The notes beneath the pieces were generated by a model. It saw only the letters and a list, made by a program, of their open reading frames with translations. It ran no database searches and was not told the DNA's origin. A stretch of DNA of 64,000 nt, from assembly GCA_026874595.1 (NCBI GenBank), contig CM049315.1, positions 69,511,916 to 69,575,915 on the forward strand. The letters are read 5' to 3'. The position numbers and the translations under genes are program-made. The DNA is from Sipunculus nudus. Lineage: Eukaryota; Annelida; Sipuncula; Golfingiida; Sipunculidae. This document shows, piece after piece, positions 12,236-24,410 of the stretch. Positions within the stretch are counted from its first letter, which is position 1. Each line of letters starts with the position of its first letter.

Positions 12236-13084
12236 GTCAAAGAAACGCCCGAATGTTTGGAGCCTCCTGTCGCTTCTGTTCGCCAAGTTAAAACACAGTA
12301 AGTCAGTGATACAGTATGAACATAACATGAGGCTGAAGTTTCAAGATTGATTAAAATTTCCATGTAAAAGGTAAACTTTCATAAGCATGCTTCACTTATG
12401 CTGATACTCTGCCTTTACATTCAGTAGTTAACTACAGGGGGGGGGGCAGAACTTGCCTTAAAGAAGTAGAACTTGCCTTAAAGAAGTAGAACTTGCGGGA
12501 GTGACTTTATAACTCATCATTAGCCACAAGGTCCAGAATTTATAAAGAAAACACGAACATTAACTTTTTGAAGCAATTTCCATAAATCTCAATATCTGCC
12601 CTTTACAGCCACAGTATGTGATAAAAATCATTCCGAATCAAACATTGAGAAAATCAAGTTTCATTCATTCTAATTTGCTCAACTTTTACTATATTACAGG
12701 GAAAATAATAATTTTGTTGATTCTAAGTTTTCTTCTTTAAAAAAGGGTATCAGATTTGTAGGAATGGTTTTCTTGTTTTGGTCATTCCATGTGAAATCAA
12801 CAAATACCTCCTGAATGACCATCTCTGATTTGCCTAATACTTCGTGTCGATACTTTCGGTTTTCCCAAAAGCAAATGTGCAAAATTTTAAGCCATGTATC
12901 TGGAAAAGTTTTGTAAATTTGGAGACTTTAACCTAAAAAAATGGGCATGGCCCTAATTTTCTTGGGGGGGGGGGGGGGTAATGTTGCTAAAATAATAATA
13001 TCTTTTCTAACTATTCATTCTAAACGCATGAAGCCTTTAGGGGTTGTTCTACACTATACGCTATCTACGCCCCTATGGGTTCGG
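12236..13084. other. Intergenic, no gene seen
   Basis: A short duplicated CTTAAAGAAGTAGAACTTGC motif lies at 12,455-12,497. The 62-codon minus-strand frame at 12,694-12,882 has no support. A G-run at 12,965-12,978 and TCTACGCCCCTATG at about 13,063 suggest another small MITE-like remnant. Confidence 0.5.
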
Positions 13085-13260
13085 ACATGACTGCTGCAAT
13101 TGCCTGCTCATGCCGGAGTTTCCCACTAATGTACTGATTGATAATTCTTATTTCCTCTGAATGAATCACAAATAAACAGACAAAACATATATTGAACATA
13201 AAAAAATATGCAGTGAATCCTCACCATTAACATTCAGTCGTATCACATTAAATGTTGCAG
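13085..13260 (+). repeat. R1 distal-end fragment
   Basis: TACTGATTGATAATTCTTAT, then TTTCCTCTGAATGAATCAC and an AAACATATATTGAACATAAA stretch. This matches the text at about 565-640 and 54,330-54,400, so it is a third copy of the distal end of the R1 unit. Confidence 0.6.
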
Positions 13261-13344
13261 GAACACAAACAATACAAAAGTACCGGTATATAATGAACAA
13301 CCATAATAGTGGAGAGGATATTATGAGATCAACCGTGTACAACC

Positions 13345-13790
13345 GTGTGCGACAGTTTCATATGGGGGGCACAGCATTAGGACGCATGGAAAGCCCGGAA
13401 GAGAGTGGTGGCAAGTCGACCTGGGCCAGACACACGTGATTCAGCGGATAGCAATTTAGGTGAACAGTCGAAGAAATGCACTGTAGAGTATAGGATTTGT
13501 TTAGCAATTTCCCTTCTAGTTATCCTGTCACTAAATAAAATGCCATCAAAATACGTTTACAACTTCACTGCTTTACAGGGTTGATTATATTATATAATAT
13601 AATTGCCTTAAAAGAACTGGGTTTTAATGCCACGTACAGCATCACTGAGATTATAATTATTGTAACCGGGTCTGGCACAGGGTCTAGCTTATTACAGACA
13701 CAAGTAATGGGACGACCAATTCAGCCTTGAATATATTGTACACGGAATCAGATGGACCTGGTGAAATGAATGGAAACAACACTGGTGGAA
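13345..13790 (+). pseudogene. Discoidin (F5/8 type C) gene copy 2, upstream exons, decayed
   Basis: This is a paralogue of the 18.5-22.1 kb gene. The first exon remnant ends near 13,460 and reads REWWQVDLGQTHVIQR, the discoidin core, followed by a TAG directly before the donor-like GTGAAC. The next exon begins after a CACAG acceptor at about 13,681 and reads GLAYYRHK then an in-frame TAA, followed by recognisable but mutated discoidin sequence. Introns and flanks also match (TTGATTATATTATAT, AATGCCACGTAC and others against 20,340-20,410). It is clearly broken. The corresponding last exon lies in the tandem array downstream. Confidence 0.8.
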
Positions 13791-14225
13791 TGAAAAAGGA
13801 AAGGACACCAGGTATAATAAGCTGCATATGCTTAGAGATTTTTCTTCTTTTGAGAACATTTAGAAGTTAGCAATCTTATTTTAAATACTGACTTCTCCTC
13901 GCGTTATTCACGGAAAGTAATGTTTTAATACTTTTACAGACTGTGGCTACAATATGGATTCCCCCTTAAATAACAACAAACCAGTAGGTGCTTAAGCTTG
14001 TCATACACGGTGAAAAGCTGGGGCGATAAAGAATAAACAATTAAATGCAACGAATGTAAATAATCTATCCTGAGGCCTCCTGACGAGAACAAAAGGCACT
14101 ACAGGAATGGCAAAACGACCGTATTAAAATGTAGGGGAGGTGAGTACTTTATTTACATTAATTGTTTGGAATTTGAAAAGTACGATTGTATTGATAATAA
14201 TAGTTTTGTGAATGACATTCACCAG
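13791..14225 (+). other. Intron-like sequence of discoidin copy 2
   Basis: No coding sequence. CATACACGGTGAAAAGCTGG at about 14,002, and the following AGGCCTCCTGACGAGAACAA, match 21,335-21,420 in the better copy. The duplication therefore included introns. Confidence 0.65.
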
Positions 14226-16720
14226 TCAGAGCAAGGTCTTGTATAAAGAGCGAAAAAAAAAATTGTGACCCGTGATTTGTGGTCGTTGTTTTGGTGCCTA
14301 AAGCGAGCTGGTCGTTCTGCGAATTAGTTTTTACACCACTGTCACTGGTTCTTTTGCAATGTCATTTGTTCTTTTGATGTAAAACCTATTCCTATAATGA
14401 CATTAACTGTTGGTACCCTCTTCTTTTAGTTTAGATATTTCATGGCAACAAAGATGCAAGGACCATAGTAACAGTCACCCTGCCGATTTCCATAGTAACA
14501 CATTATCTGCACGTGAGGGTAGAGTCTTAATAACTTGGGTGAGAAAACCTGTACTAGTTTTGAGCTGTATGGATGCAGACTCCAAATCAGCTTGGCTAAA
14601 CAGAGAAGGACATTCACCAGTTCTTGAGATCGGCGTTTACCTTTTTTGAGAATTGTAAGCAAAATGAATAGGATGCATTCATGCAACTTAACTTGAAATT
14701 CGTGTATCTCGTGGCTCATTATCTCTCTGCACATAACCCGTAAAATATCTAGATTTTAACATTATTTTGCAGGAGATACTGAAGAGCATGGTCAATATAT
14801 CACGCTACCATTCGATCAGGATTTAAACAAAATTAAATTATACAGTAACACCTAGAAATTACGGCAAACATTGGGACATCGATAAAATGGTGGCGTTTCG
14901 GAGTTTGTCGTCAGAGCAAGGTCTTGTATAAATAGCGAAAAAAAATCGTGACCCGGGAATTTTGGTCGTTGTTTTGGTGTCTAAAGCGAGTTGGTCGATA
15001 GGCGAATTAGTTTTTACATCACTGTCACTGGTTCTTTTGCAATATCATTTGTTCTTTTGATGTAAAACCTATTCCTATAATGACATTAACTGTGGGTACC
15101 CACTTCTTTTAGTTTAGATATTTCATAGCTACAAAGATGCAAGGACCATAGTAACAGTCACCCTGCCGATTTCCATAGTAACACATTATCTGCACGTGAG
15201 GGTAGAGTCTTAATAACTTGGGTGAGAAAACCTGTACTAGTTTTGAGCTGTATGGATGCAGACTCCAAATCAGCTTGGCTAAACAGAGAAGGACATTCAC
15301 CAGTTCTTGAGATCGGCGTTTACCTTTTTTGAGAATTGTAAGCAAAATGAATAGGATGCATTCATGCAACTTAACTTGAAATTCGTGTATCTCGTGGCTC
15401 ATTATCTCTCTGCACATAACCCGTAAAATATCTAGATTTTAACATTATTTTGCAGGAGATACTGAAGAGCATGGTCAATATATCACGCTACCATTCGATC
15501 AGGATATAAACAAAATTAAATTATACAGTAACACCTAGAAATTACGGCAAACATTGGGACATCGATAAAATGGTGGCGTTTCGGAGTTTGTCGTCAGAGC
15601 AAGGTCTTGTATAAATAGCGAAAAAAAAATCGTGACCCGGGAATTTTGGTCGTTCTTTTGGTGTCTAAAGCGAGTTGGTCGATAGGCGAATTAGTTTTTA
15701 CACCACTGTCACTGGTTCTTTTGCAATATCATTTGTTCTTTTGATGTAAAACCTATTCCTATAATGACATTAACTGTGGGTACCCACTTCTTTTAGTTTA
15801 GATATTTCATAGCTACAAAGATGCAAGGACCATAGTAACAGTCACCCTGCCGATTTCCATAGTAACACATTATCTGCAAGTGAGGGTGGAGTCCTTCAGG
15901 AATATTAATAACTTGGGTGAGAAAACCTGTGCTAGTTTTGAGCTGTATGGATGCAGACTCCGAATCAGCTTGGCTAAACAGAGAAGGACATTCACCAGTT
16001 CTTGAGATCGGCATTTACCTTTTTTCAGAATTGTAAGCAAAATGAATAGGATGCATTCATGCAACTTAACTTGAAATTCGTGTATCTCGTGGCTCATTAT
16101 CTCTCTGCACATAACCCGTAAAATATCTAGATTTTAACATTATTTTGCAGGAGATACTGAAAAGCATGGTCAATATATCACGCTACCATTCGATCAGGTT
16201 TTTAAACAAAATTTAATTATACAGTAACACCTAGAAATTACGGCAAACATTGGGACCTCGATAAAATGGTCGCGTTTCGGAGTTTGTCGTCAGAGCAAGG
16301 TCTTGTATAAATAGCGAAAAAAAAATCTTGACCCGGGAATTTTGGTCGTTGTTTTGGTGTCTAAAGCGAGTTGGTCGATAGGCGAATTAGTTTTTACACC
16401 ACTGTCACTGGTTCTTTTGGAATGTCATTTGTTCTTTTGATGTAAAACCTTTTCCTATAATAACATTAACTGTGGGTACCCACTTCTTTTAGTTTAGATA
16501 TTTCATAGCTACAAAGATGCAAGGACCATAGTCACAGTCACCCTGCCGATTTCCATAGTAACACATTATCTGTGCGTGAGGGTGGAAACCTTCAGGAATG
16601 TTAATAACTTGGTTGAGATAACCTGTGCTAGTTTTGAGCTGTATGGATGCAGACTCTGATTCTACTGGCTAATCAGAGAAGGACGTAGGCCGGCATTTCC
16701 TTTAGAAGTAGACGTCAGAA
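14226..16720 (+). repeat. Tandem array of ~684-bp units carrying the last discoidin exon
   Basis: Units start at TCAGAGCAAGGTCTTGTATA at 14,226, 14,911, 15,594 and 16,290 (periods about 685, 683 and 696 bp); the fourth is partial. Each has a decayed copy of the final discoidin exon of the 18.5-22.1 kb gene, at about 14,434-14,590, 15,117-15,270, 15,801-15,965 and 16,497-16,660. These are recognised by TTTCTTTTAG acceptor-like text, ATAGTAACAGTCACCCTGCC and TTTTGAGCTGTATGGATGCA. Units 1 and 2 share a small deletion after GGTAGAGTC that units 3 and 4 lack, so amplification was stepwise. Identical minus-strand 102-codon frames in units 1 and 2 reflect recent duplication, not selection. Confidence 0.9.
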
Positions 16721-18480
16721 AAGACTTCAATAATTGGATAACAATTTAATTTTGTATATTCTAATGTTTCTGTTGTGTCTGTCGTGTCTCTCCCATCAGC
16801 ATAATAAAGATTTGTAAAATATAACTTTTCAAGTAAATAATATTTTTGTTGCATCATTCTAATCATGTAGTAAGACCCAAAATAACCATTATTTTGATCA
16901 CATAAAAACTGTATTTTACCAGTACGGCTTTAATAGTACAAGAAATAAAATATCGTTCCTGAACAACATTCGTTAATCAGAGTACGGAACAAATCATATT
17001 GGTTTAAGTTCCCATTCAAATTTAAATTCGATGAATTTTTCGCTGAACAATTCTACAAAGTTCCTGATACAAACTGTCAATGTCAGTAGAAGTGTATACC
17101 TACCAGGTCGTCGTTAATTATGTTTTCCACTACAATATGTGAAATAAAACATTATTCCATGCGTCGATATACCTATCCTATAATTCTGTTTGTGGAACTT
17201 CTGTGTTTGCTCCTATACAGACATGTTAACCTGAATCAGTGAATTACATATATTTGGATATCAGTGCTTCATAATCAGTTGGCGATCATCAGTTTGTGAG
17301 TCTCTGTTGTAAAGCTATTTGAATAAACCTGTGTTCTAACCATTAATAAAAAAAACTACAATAAGCTGTCCATACTGTTTAATGGTAAGGAAAATTGTGA
17401 AAGCAGACCTTTACCATGGAAATTTCAGTTGGTATGAGATTCCCAGAGGTGATATACACATGAAATGGAGCTTCGCAATGTATAAAGTATTGCTGGGCAG
17501 ATGGGCTCTCTAAAACTGATGGTAACCACACTGTTATATTGAGTAATGAGATATTTCTCTCTAATGAACTCTTAAATATATACTGCTTTCTGTATGATAT
17601 GCAGATGTTTGTCGTTTGCCTGTGAAGAAAATGTGTCCATGACAGCTTAGGATGGTTTTGGAGAAATGTGTGAACACATGGGTATGTAACAACTATGTAA
17701 TGACACGTCTGTTGGTCTTGATGGTAACGTGAGAAAACGTAAATGTTCTTCAACTAGGGCAGAGTTTCATTGTTTCGCTTCAAAGTAGTGAAAATTCGCA
17801 TAACTTTATTTCAAAGACATAAACTTTGGTACATGTGCCCTGTAGAGAGTAACCACTGGAGCATAAACCCTCGCCCTCGGTGACAGCTTTAAGGCTTCTC
17901 ACTTTGGATTTCTGTTATCGAAACATATCTTTATAGTTTGGATATTTAAGATACTCTTATATACCTAGGACAATATGACACTCCGTGCGACCTGGAGTCT
18001 GCCTTGCCACGCACACGTAATCAGAAAGACAAAGTACGGGACAATAAAAAAATGGCAATGATTGGCGTATGAAATGGAATGTCATGTGAAAGTCGACAGT
18101 CCCCAACCCATGATTCTCCACACAGATAATAAGGGTCTAGCAAATGAGTCACATTTCCAAACGAACGTCAAGATAAACACGTCACATGAATAGACTGTGG
18201 CTTTATAATCAGGAATGTATATGGTAGGACATATTGGATTGTTTACAATTTCCCTATGGTATGGCATGTGCATTTTATATGAGTAACAATAGAGTCATGT
18301 ATATCTGTCTGTGGTTGACGTGCAGCCTCCAAGGCCGATAGGTCTTTGTAATAATGTTATGTATTGATATAAAAGCTTAAGTTTAATTTTATTTTAAATG
18401 TAACTTCGACAGATAACCCATTATGCACGTATAGATACATAATCGATAGTAAAGTAACGGTCCATTTGCAGAGTCGGCGA
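16721..18480. other. Intergenic, no gene seen
   Basis: 16,721-16,900 resembles 22,160-22,420, the 3' flank of the discoidin gene, so it is the end of the duplicated segment. Beyond that I see AT-rich unique sequence. The 124-codon minus-strand frame at 17,379-17,753 has no recognisable domain and no splice or promoter support. Confidence 0.5.
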
Positions 18481-18556
18481 GAAACCTATGTTTAATGAAA
18501 GACATTCACGGATAGTGCGGTACCTACCGAAGGAATCTGTACAGTTGTTGTTCGCG

Positions 18557-21500
18557 ATGATTGATTCATTTATGACCTTAGGTCAACTGATCGTCTTATT
18601 TTTTAATCTTAGTTTTAATACGTTGAGCGGATGTCTCGGCCTCATCTCCAGAGAAAACTTTCGAAGGGAATTAGTCAAACTGCCGTCTGACGCTGTGTTA
18701 ACGACGGCAACAAACAAAATCACGTGTCTGGCTGCTTGCGGGAGAAGTGCTTGGTGTTCAGGAGGAGAGCACCATCAGCATTCAAACACCTGCAAATTTA
18801 TCAGAGTTTATCCGTCAACATAGATGGTGGGGCGGTAAGGATATATGTCAAAGTAAGTGTGTGTCTGCAGTTGTGTGTTTGCAGGTGAAAGACAGAAAAT
18901 AAAAAAAAAATATTTTAGAGAACAATGAATATACGTGCTGGTGGTAATGGTTATTTGATAGTGTACATCGGCGAAGTCCCTGAGACGCCGTTTCCATATG
19001 GCGTAGGTTTTAATAAAGAGGCACCTTATGGAGTATTTTAAGTTCTAGAGATTGAGATAATAACATATAAACAAACAGACAGAGAGATACCGTGCGACTG
19101 TTTTTTTTTGTACTTAAAAAATTAATGCTGTTCACTTGTTGCAGTGTTTTCGAAAGTTGTACTATGGTTGGATATATATGTGTATTCTTATTCTTTACAA
19201 ACTGACTCGTTCAACGTTACGTTATATCATTTTTGTTCGTGTTCACAAGGTTCATATGAATAAAAAAGTAGAAAATCTCCGCCATTATGGTTTAAATACA
19301 ATGCAAAGATGTAACATTTTATACTTCAATATACACAAAATATATTCTAGGCTATATTCCTCGATACCTATAAAATATGTCTTCCGCTTTTTAACCTATT
19401 TTTTGCAGCTCAAGCCGAAACCAAGCAACGAAGGTATGTATACACATTGTCAAACACAAACGGTGCATTCTTTTTTTTCTACGTAAACAATACAGTAAAT
19501 CCTCATCCGACTTCCACGATGGTAGCTCGATACCCTTACTTGAACAACCCCTATTCTGTCCCTGGAGCAAATATGACATCCAAACAGCTACCTTGAATAA
19601 GCTTGTAAGGATGGCTGTCCAACCATGTTATTTGTGTTGATATGGCTGAGTTGGTCTATATATTAAATCACTAAGTTGTTTGTGTTGACATTTCGTCTGT
19701 TGATGTTTAAAGACTTCATCAGAATGCTACATGTCTCCGCTAATGGCTGTCCAACCATGTTATTTGTGCTGATATGGCTGAATTGGTCTATATATTAAAT
19801 CACTAAGTTGTTTGAGTTGACATGTCGTTTGTTGATGTCTAAAGACTTCATCAGAATGCTACATGTCTCCGCTAGGTGGAGTTTTGGTGCGAATGTTGTA
19901 TCACTCAAGCCGGTCCTAAGGGAATTTAGCTTAAACTATTTAATGTCAGATTTTTACAACTCACCAGGTGCTGCCCGTCTGTTAATCATTTCAGCACCTA
20001 ATTGTGGGGCCTACCCTTCGGTCCTCGGAATTGGCGACCCCGGCATTATCCCTGACTCGGCCTTTCAGGCCAGTAGTACCGACCTCAGGCCGTATGCAGC
20101 TCCGAATGGGAGGATTTGTAGTGATTGTGATGCGTGGTGCACAACATAAGGGCACATAGCAATACCCGGAAAAGAGTGGTGGCAAGTCGACCTTGGCCAG
20201 ACACACGTCATTCAGAGGGTCTCGATAAAAGTAAACAGTCAAAAACCATACTGTAAAGAAAACGGGGTTTATTTTGCAGGTTACCTGGAAGTTACCTTAA
20301 CACCCAATAAAATGCCATCTAAAGCCGTTCTTAGCCGCATTAAATGGTTGATTATATTATATTGTATAACTGCCGTTAAAAGGAATGGATTCTAATGCCA
20401 CATACCGCGATGAGCTTGTTATTATTGTAACCTTTTTCATTTCTGCACCACAGGGTCTGGCTTATTACAGACACCAGTACTGGGTCAACCGATTCAGCCT
20501 TGAATATTCTGAACACGGAATCAGATGGACCACATACAGCACTGGTGGAGTGAAAAAGGTAAGAATACCAGGTAAAATAAGTATCCCATTCTTAGAGATT
20601 TTCTACTTCTGATAACAATTATAAGGTAGTATTGACTTTTCCTCGAATTATCCATCGACAGTTATTTCACTACTTTCACTGACTCCGGCTACAATAATTG
20701 ACCTATCCATGAACTCTATGCGACTTTAATCGCATATTTATTCAATGAATAAACATAAGCATGGGACTAAGGAGCAACCAATCAGGTGACCTGAAACATT
20801 GTAAAGCGTCAATCATCTGAAAAAAAAAAAAAATGTTGCATAATTTGACAGAGCTCTGTCAAACAGAATACGTGTAGTCTGTAAATACTACCAGTACCCA
20901 TGTCTTCATATTTTCCAGGATATTTTATTATACGAAGGAGACAGTATAAAAAGTTTCTAGGCCATAGGTTGCGGGAGCCATTCCTCTGACTACCGAGTGA
21001 ATAATAATGTCTTACCTGGCACATAATTCGTATTGGACAAATAATCCAATATATATTGCAACACAGTTTATAAATGACTGCGATATAGTAAACAATGGTC
21101 AGATGATACCAGTTGATGACGTCAGCAATACGACGTCATGCGCCATCGCCCTTTGTGACGTCATTATTATGTTTTAATCAGCTCTCATTACCATGGGCAT
21201 GGAAGTCCATATATGTAGGAGCGTTTTGGGGGCTCATTATAAAAATAAGTTAAAAGGGCGGAGCATTTGGGCTGTGGTGGATAGATCAATATTCCCCCTA
21301 AAGTGACAACAAACAACCAGGTGAATAATGGCTGCCATACACGGTGAAGCGCTGGGGAAATAGAGAATAACCAATACAAAGAATCCAAGTAATCTGTCAA
21401 TAGGCCTCGTGACGAGGACAAAAGTCACCGCAGGAAGGGCTAAACATTATATGTTGTTTGCAGCGTAAATTAATCATCTTGGATATATGTTTAGAAAGTT

Positions 21501-22135
21501 AAAAGGAGAGAGATATCATTAACAATAAAATATGAAGATAGTTATCGATTTACTCTTAATATTTTGAATTTGAACAGTACGATTGCGTGGCTAATAAATG
21601 ATTTCATAATTACATTCAACGGTTCTTGAGATCGGCAATTACATTTATAAGAATTTAAAGCGAAATGAATCATATCAGTTATTGCAATCGTACTTGACAT
21701 TTGCATATTGCATACCCCTATATCTTTCTGCACCAAACCCTGAAATATCCAAGTTTTAACATTATCTTGCATTATATATTGAAGAGCATGGTCAACATAT
21801 AACGCCACTAGGCGATCCGGATTTATACAGAATTAAATGATATGTTGTTCACTTGTGAGGGGCTGTAAAGAATGTGTGCCACGGTCACTGGTTCTGTCGC
21901 AGTGGCTTTTAACCATTTGAAGTATTATCTATTCTTAAAATGACATTAACTGCAGACATCCTTCTCTTTTTAGGTATTTGATGGTAACAAAGATGCGACA
22001 ACCATAGTAACAGTCACCCTGCCGGTTCCCATAGTAACACGCTGTCTGCGCGTGAGGGTGGAGTCCTTCAGGAATGTTAATAAAGTGGGCGAGATAATCT
22101 GTGCTAGTTTTGAGCTGTATGGATGCAGACCCTGA
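18557..22135 (+). CDS. Secreted PAN/apple-like plus discoidin (F5/8 C) protein, interrupted by one in-frame stop
   Basis: Likely a secreted carbohydrate-binding or adhesion protein. Exon 1 (ATG 18,557) encodes a hydrophobic signal sequence (MTLGQLIVLFFNLSF...) and a cysteine-containing PAN-like stretch (TCLAACGRSAWCS), then a TAG at 18,821 unless the frame shifts before a consensus GTAAGT donor at 18,853. A 25-bp exon follows at 19,409-19,433 (LKPKPSNEG). Exon 3 (19,968-20,230) has GIIPDSAFQASS and WWQVDLGQTHVIQR, but an in-frame TAA at 20,147. Exon 4 (20,454-20,558) has YWVNRFSLEYSEHGIRW. Exon 5 (21,974-22,135) has VFDGNKDATTIVTVTLPVPI and ends SFELYGCRP-stop, the canonical discoidin end. 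Phases of exons 2-5 agree. The domain calls are firm; whether the gene still works is doubtful because of the TAA and the unresolved exon 1 end. It may be a recent pseudogene. Confidence 0.75.
19611..19876 (+). repeat. 133-bp tandem duplication in an intron
   Basis: Two near-identical units (19,611-19,742 and 19,743-19,876) each run from ATGGCTGTCCAACCATGTTA to GCTACATGTCTCCGCTA. They lie just upstream of the third exon of the discoidin gene. Confidence 0.9.
21117..21162. promoter_or_regulatory. Cluster of three CRE/ATF-like TGACGTCA sites
   Basis: TGACGTCA at 21,117 and 21,155, and CGACGTCA at 21,131, within 46 bp, in the last intron of the discoidin gene. The motif is the known CREB/ATF binding octamer. 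Function here is inference only. Confidence 0.3.
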
Positions 22136-22349
22136 TTCTGATGGCTAAACAGAGAAGGACGAAGGCCGACTTCACCTTAAAAAGTAGACACCAGCAAAAG
22201 ACTATAAAATTAAATCATTCAGTTTAATATTATATACCTTTAAATTTTGCTGACGAACGTATCGTGTCGCGATATCAACCCCGGTTATATTTCAAATACG
22301 TTTTATTTCAAAATAATATATCTTTTTCTAAATTTTATTATTGTTGCGA

Positions 22350-23480
22350 TTGTAGGTCAAGTAAAACCTGTAGCTCCATAATATTTTTTTTTGTTGCACC
22401 ATTGCTGGATGTCAAGAAGTGAAACTTGTCGTTTTGTTTAATCACGTTGTATTTTTATTCTTAGGTTAAGTTGTATCTTTGCATTTGTTGAGAGGACAGT
22501 CTGCGCACTTGCCAGAATCATTGTGTTGTGTGACAAAGGCTAGGGGTATTTAATAGGGGTCCCCATTGCTCCAAGTTATGCCATTGTTATGGCAAGCGCT
22601 GTGGTGGGAAGCGTGTATTGTCCTCAGCCTACATAGTTTTCAGCGTGCTCATAAATATAGATGAGCTTCCAGGGTATTAGGGTATTTATATGGAGTCGCT
22701 TAGACGGAGTGGTCATTCAGTCTTCGTTGTCCAGATGCCAGCCAGCTGCCAGTTGGGGACCAATACCTCCAGTCGGGGACCAGTGATGCCAGTCGAAAAT
22801 CAGAACCACCAGCTGGAGTTAAGTACCGCCAGTCGGTGTCCAGCAGGCAACCAGAATTCCTTTCGTAGAATTTCATTATCTTTGTATCATTTATCTGAAC
22901 CTTGTTATAATCAACATCAAATAGGGCTTCACATGCCGCTTTCGATGTGAATACCCACAGACCATTCACATTTATTCAAGTGGTCGGAGTTTAAAAATGT
23001 CCCAAGACCTCTTTTATCTGTCCCTTTGTCTGTCTGTCTGTCTGTCTATCTCTCCCTCTCTCTCAAAGTGATACAATATTATCTTTGATTTTTTTTATAA
23101 TACATTATAAATGAACAACATGCTTGCTATATGTTTTATTAGCATTGCAATTCTCTGCCATGCACAATTGAAAATAAATAGCCAATAAATTTTTTTTAAA
23201 AATTTAATGTTGAAAGCTAAATAATTGGTGAACGATTTTTACAACAATCATTCAAAAGATAAATCATTGAATACCATTCATTTGACCCCCTGTTTAGAAG
23301 TGAATATAGTTCATCCAATATTTGTAAACCAGTCCGTGTTCGTTCACGATTCTAGATCCCCGTTTTAGTTCTAAATAAGGCAGGGTCTGTCTAGTGAAGC
23401 AGTCTGCGAGGCTTCTCTTTAAATCTAAATCCAACTATAATTTATGGATGAGGGCGCTGTCATCCCCGGAGCGTTCCTCC
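22350..23480. repeat. Repeat R3, copy 1, left part
   Basis: It matches 42,530-45,234 in order: CTTGTCGTTT, GTGTGACAA, AGGGGTATT, ATATAGATGAGC, AGGGTATTTA, a short GCCAGTCGGGG minisatellite (22,735-22,850), AATAGGGCTTCACAT, a CT-rich microsatellite, CAAAGTGATACAATATTATC, ATGTTGAAAGCTAAATAATT and GGAGCGTTCCTCC. The LTR retrotransposon starts exactly at 23,481, and the right part of R3 resumes at 31,820. No conserved coding frame was recognised. Confidence 0.8.
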
Positions 23481-24285
23481 TGTAAATATTCTTTCATAGA
23501 ATATGTTAAGTTATTGCATATATATATATTCAATTCTGATTTTATTCTGATGTATTAACATCAGAATAACATCATTGAGAATAACATTATTGAGGGATAA
23601 TATTTGTCTTAATGTACAATTTTCATTACAATGTAGTATTCAGTAGTTTCATAGGAATATGCATGTCCACCGTAGTGCTATGAATTATGTAATATTATGT
23701 TCTCACGAGAACTCGGTATGTACTTGAACCATGAATGTTTTAATCTATTTGGATTTACTCCTTGTGTAAGCTTCCGGGGCAATGTATGTATTTTGTATGA
23801 AGCTGTACACTAATTTATGTCTCCATTGTGACTCTATTCACACATCGTGCGGGTTAGATCTTGATTATATAATATGTAAAGCGAAGCCGCCACGGTAAAT
23901 TTCCCCTCTGTCTGTACAAGTGTCAGCGGCCAAAGATACCCTAATTGAGGTGCCGCGCACTCACGTAATCACTGTAGTAATTTCACTTTGTGCATACGCT
24001 CTTATGTTCTATTGTGTCTAATTGCGCTTAGGCCTGACAAGGCCCCACATTGATTAATGTTACACTTGAACATTGCTTTAATTTATATTATAATGAGCTT
24101 CCGTACAAGTTCCTGATTGGACAACTCCTTGTATTTGATAGATATATGTATGTACGGTGGATGGGGATGCCAGAGTAAAAGTGGGACTTGAACTGAGCGC
24201 AAGCGAGTTCAACCCAGCTCGAGATATATTAAAAAAATCACGTATTGCTGTAACCCGCTGTTGTGTATTTCCTTGGGAACCTACA
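23481..24285 (+). repeat. 5' LTR
   Basis: 805 bp, starting TGTAAATATTCTTTCATAG and ending CCTTGGGAACCTACA. The next bases, GTGGCGAGCGTGCTATTC, are the likely primer-binding region (a TGGCGA start is common in gypsy elements; the tRNA was not identified). Confidence 0.93.
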
Positions 24286-24410
24286 GTGGCGAGCGTGCTA
24301 TTCACGAACTCGGAACTTTTGTCAACGTGCAGTCAACAAGCCATTCACAGAAAACCAGGCTGAACCGACGCCACTAGTTTCGGCACATCCGGTAGTTCTA
24401 CATCCGGAAC

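Noticed and set aside
14426..15417. Two identical 102-codon minus-strand frames
   Set aside because: They are antisense to decayed discoidin exons in recently duplicated tandem units; the identity comes from the DNA duplication.
17379..17753. 124-codon minus-strand frame
   Set aside because: Residue composition is typical of random AT-rich DNA; no motif, promoter or paralogue.
22690..22950. 86-codon plus-strand frame
   Set aside because: Lies over the degenerate 20-bp minisatellite of R3; not conserved in R3 copy 2.
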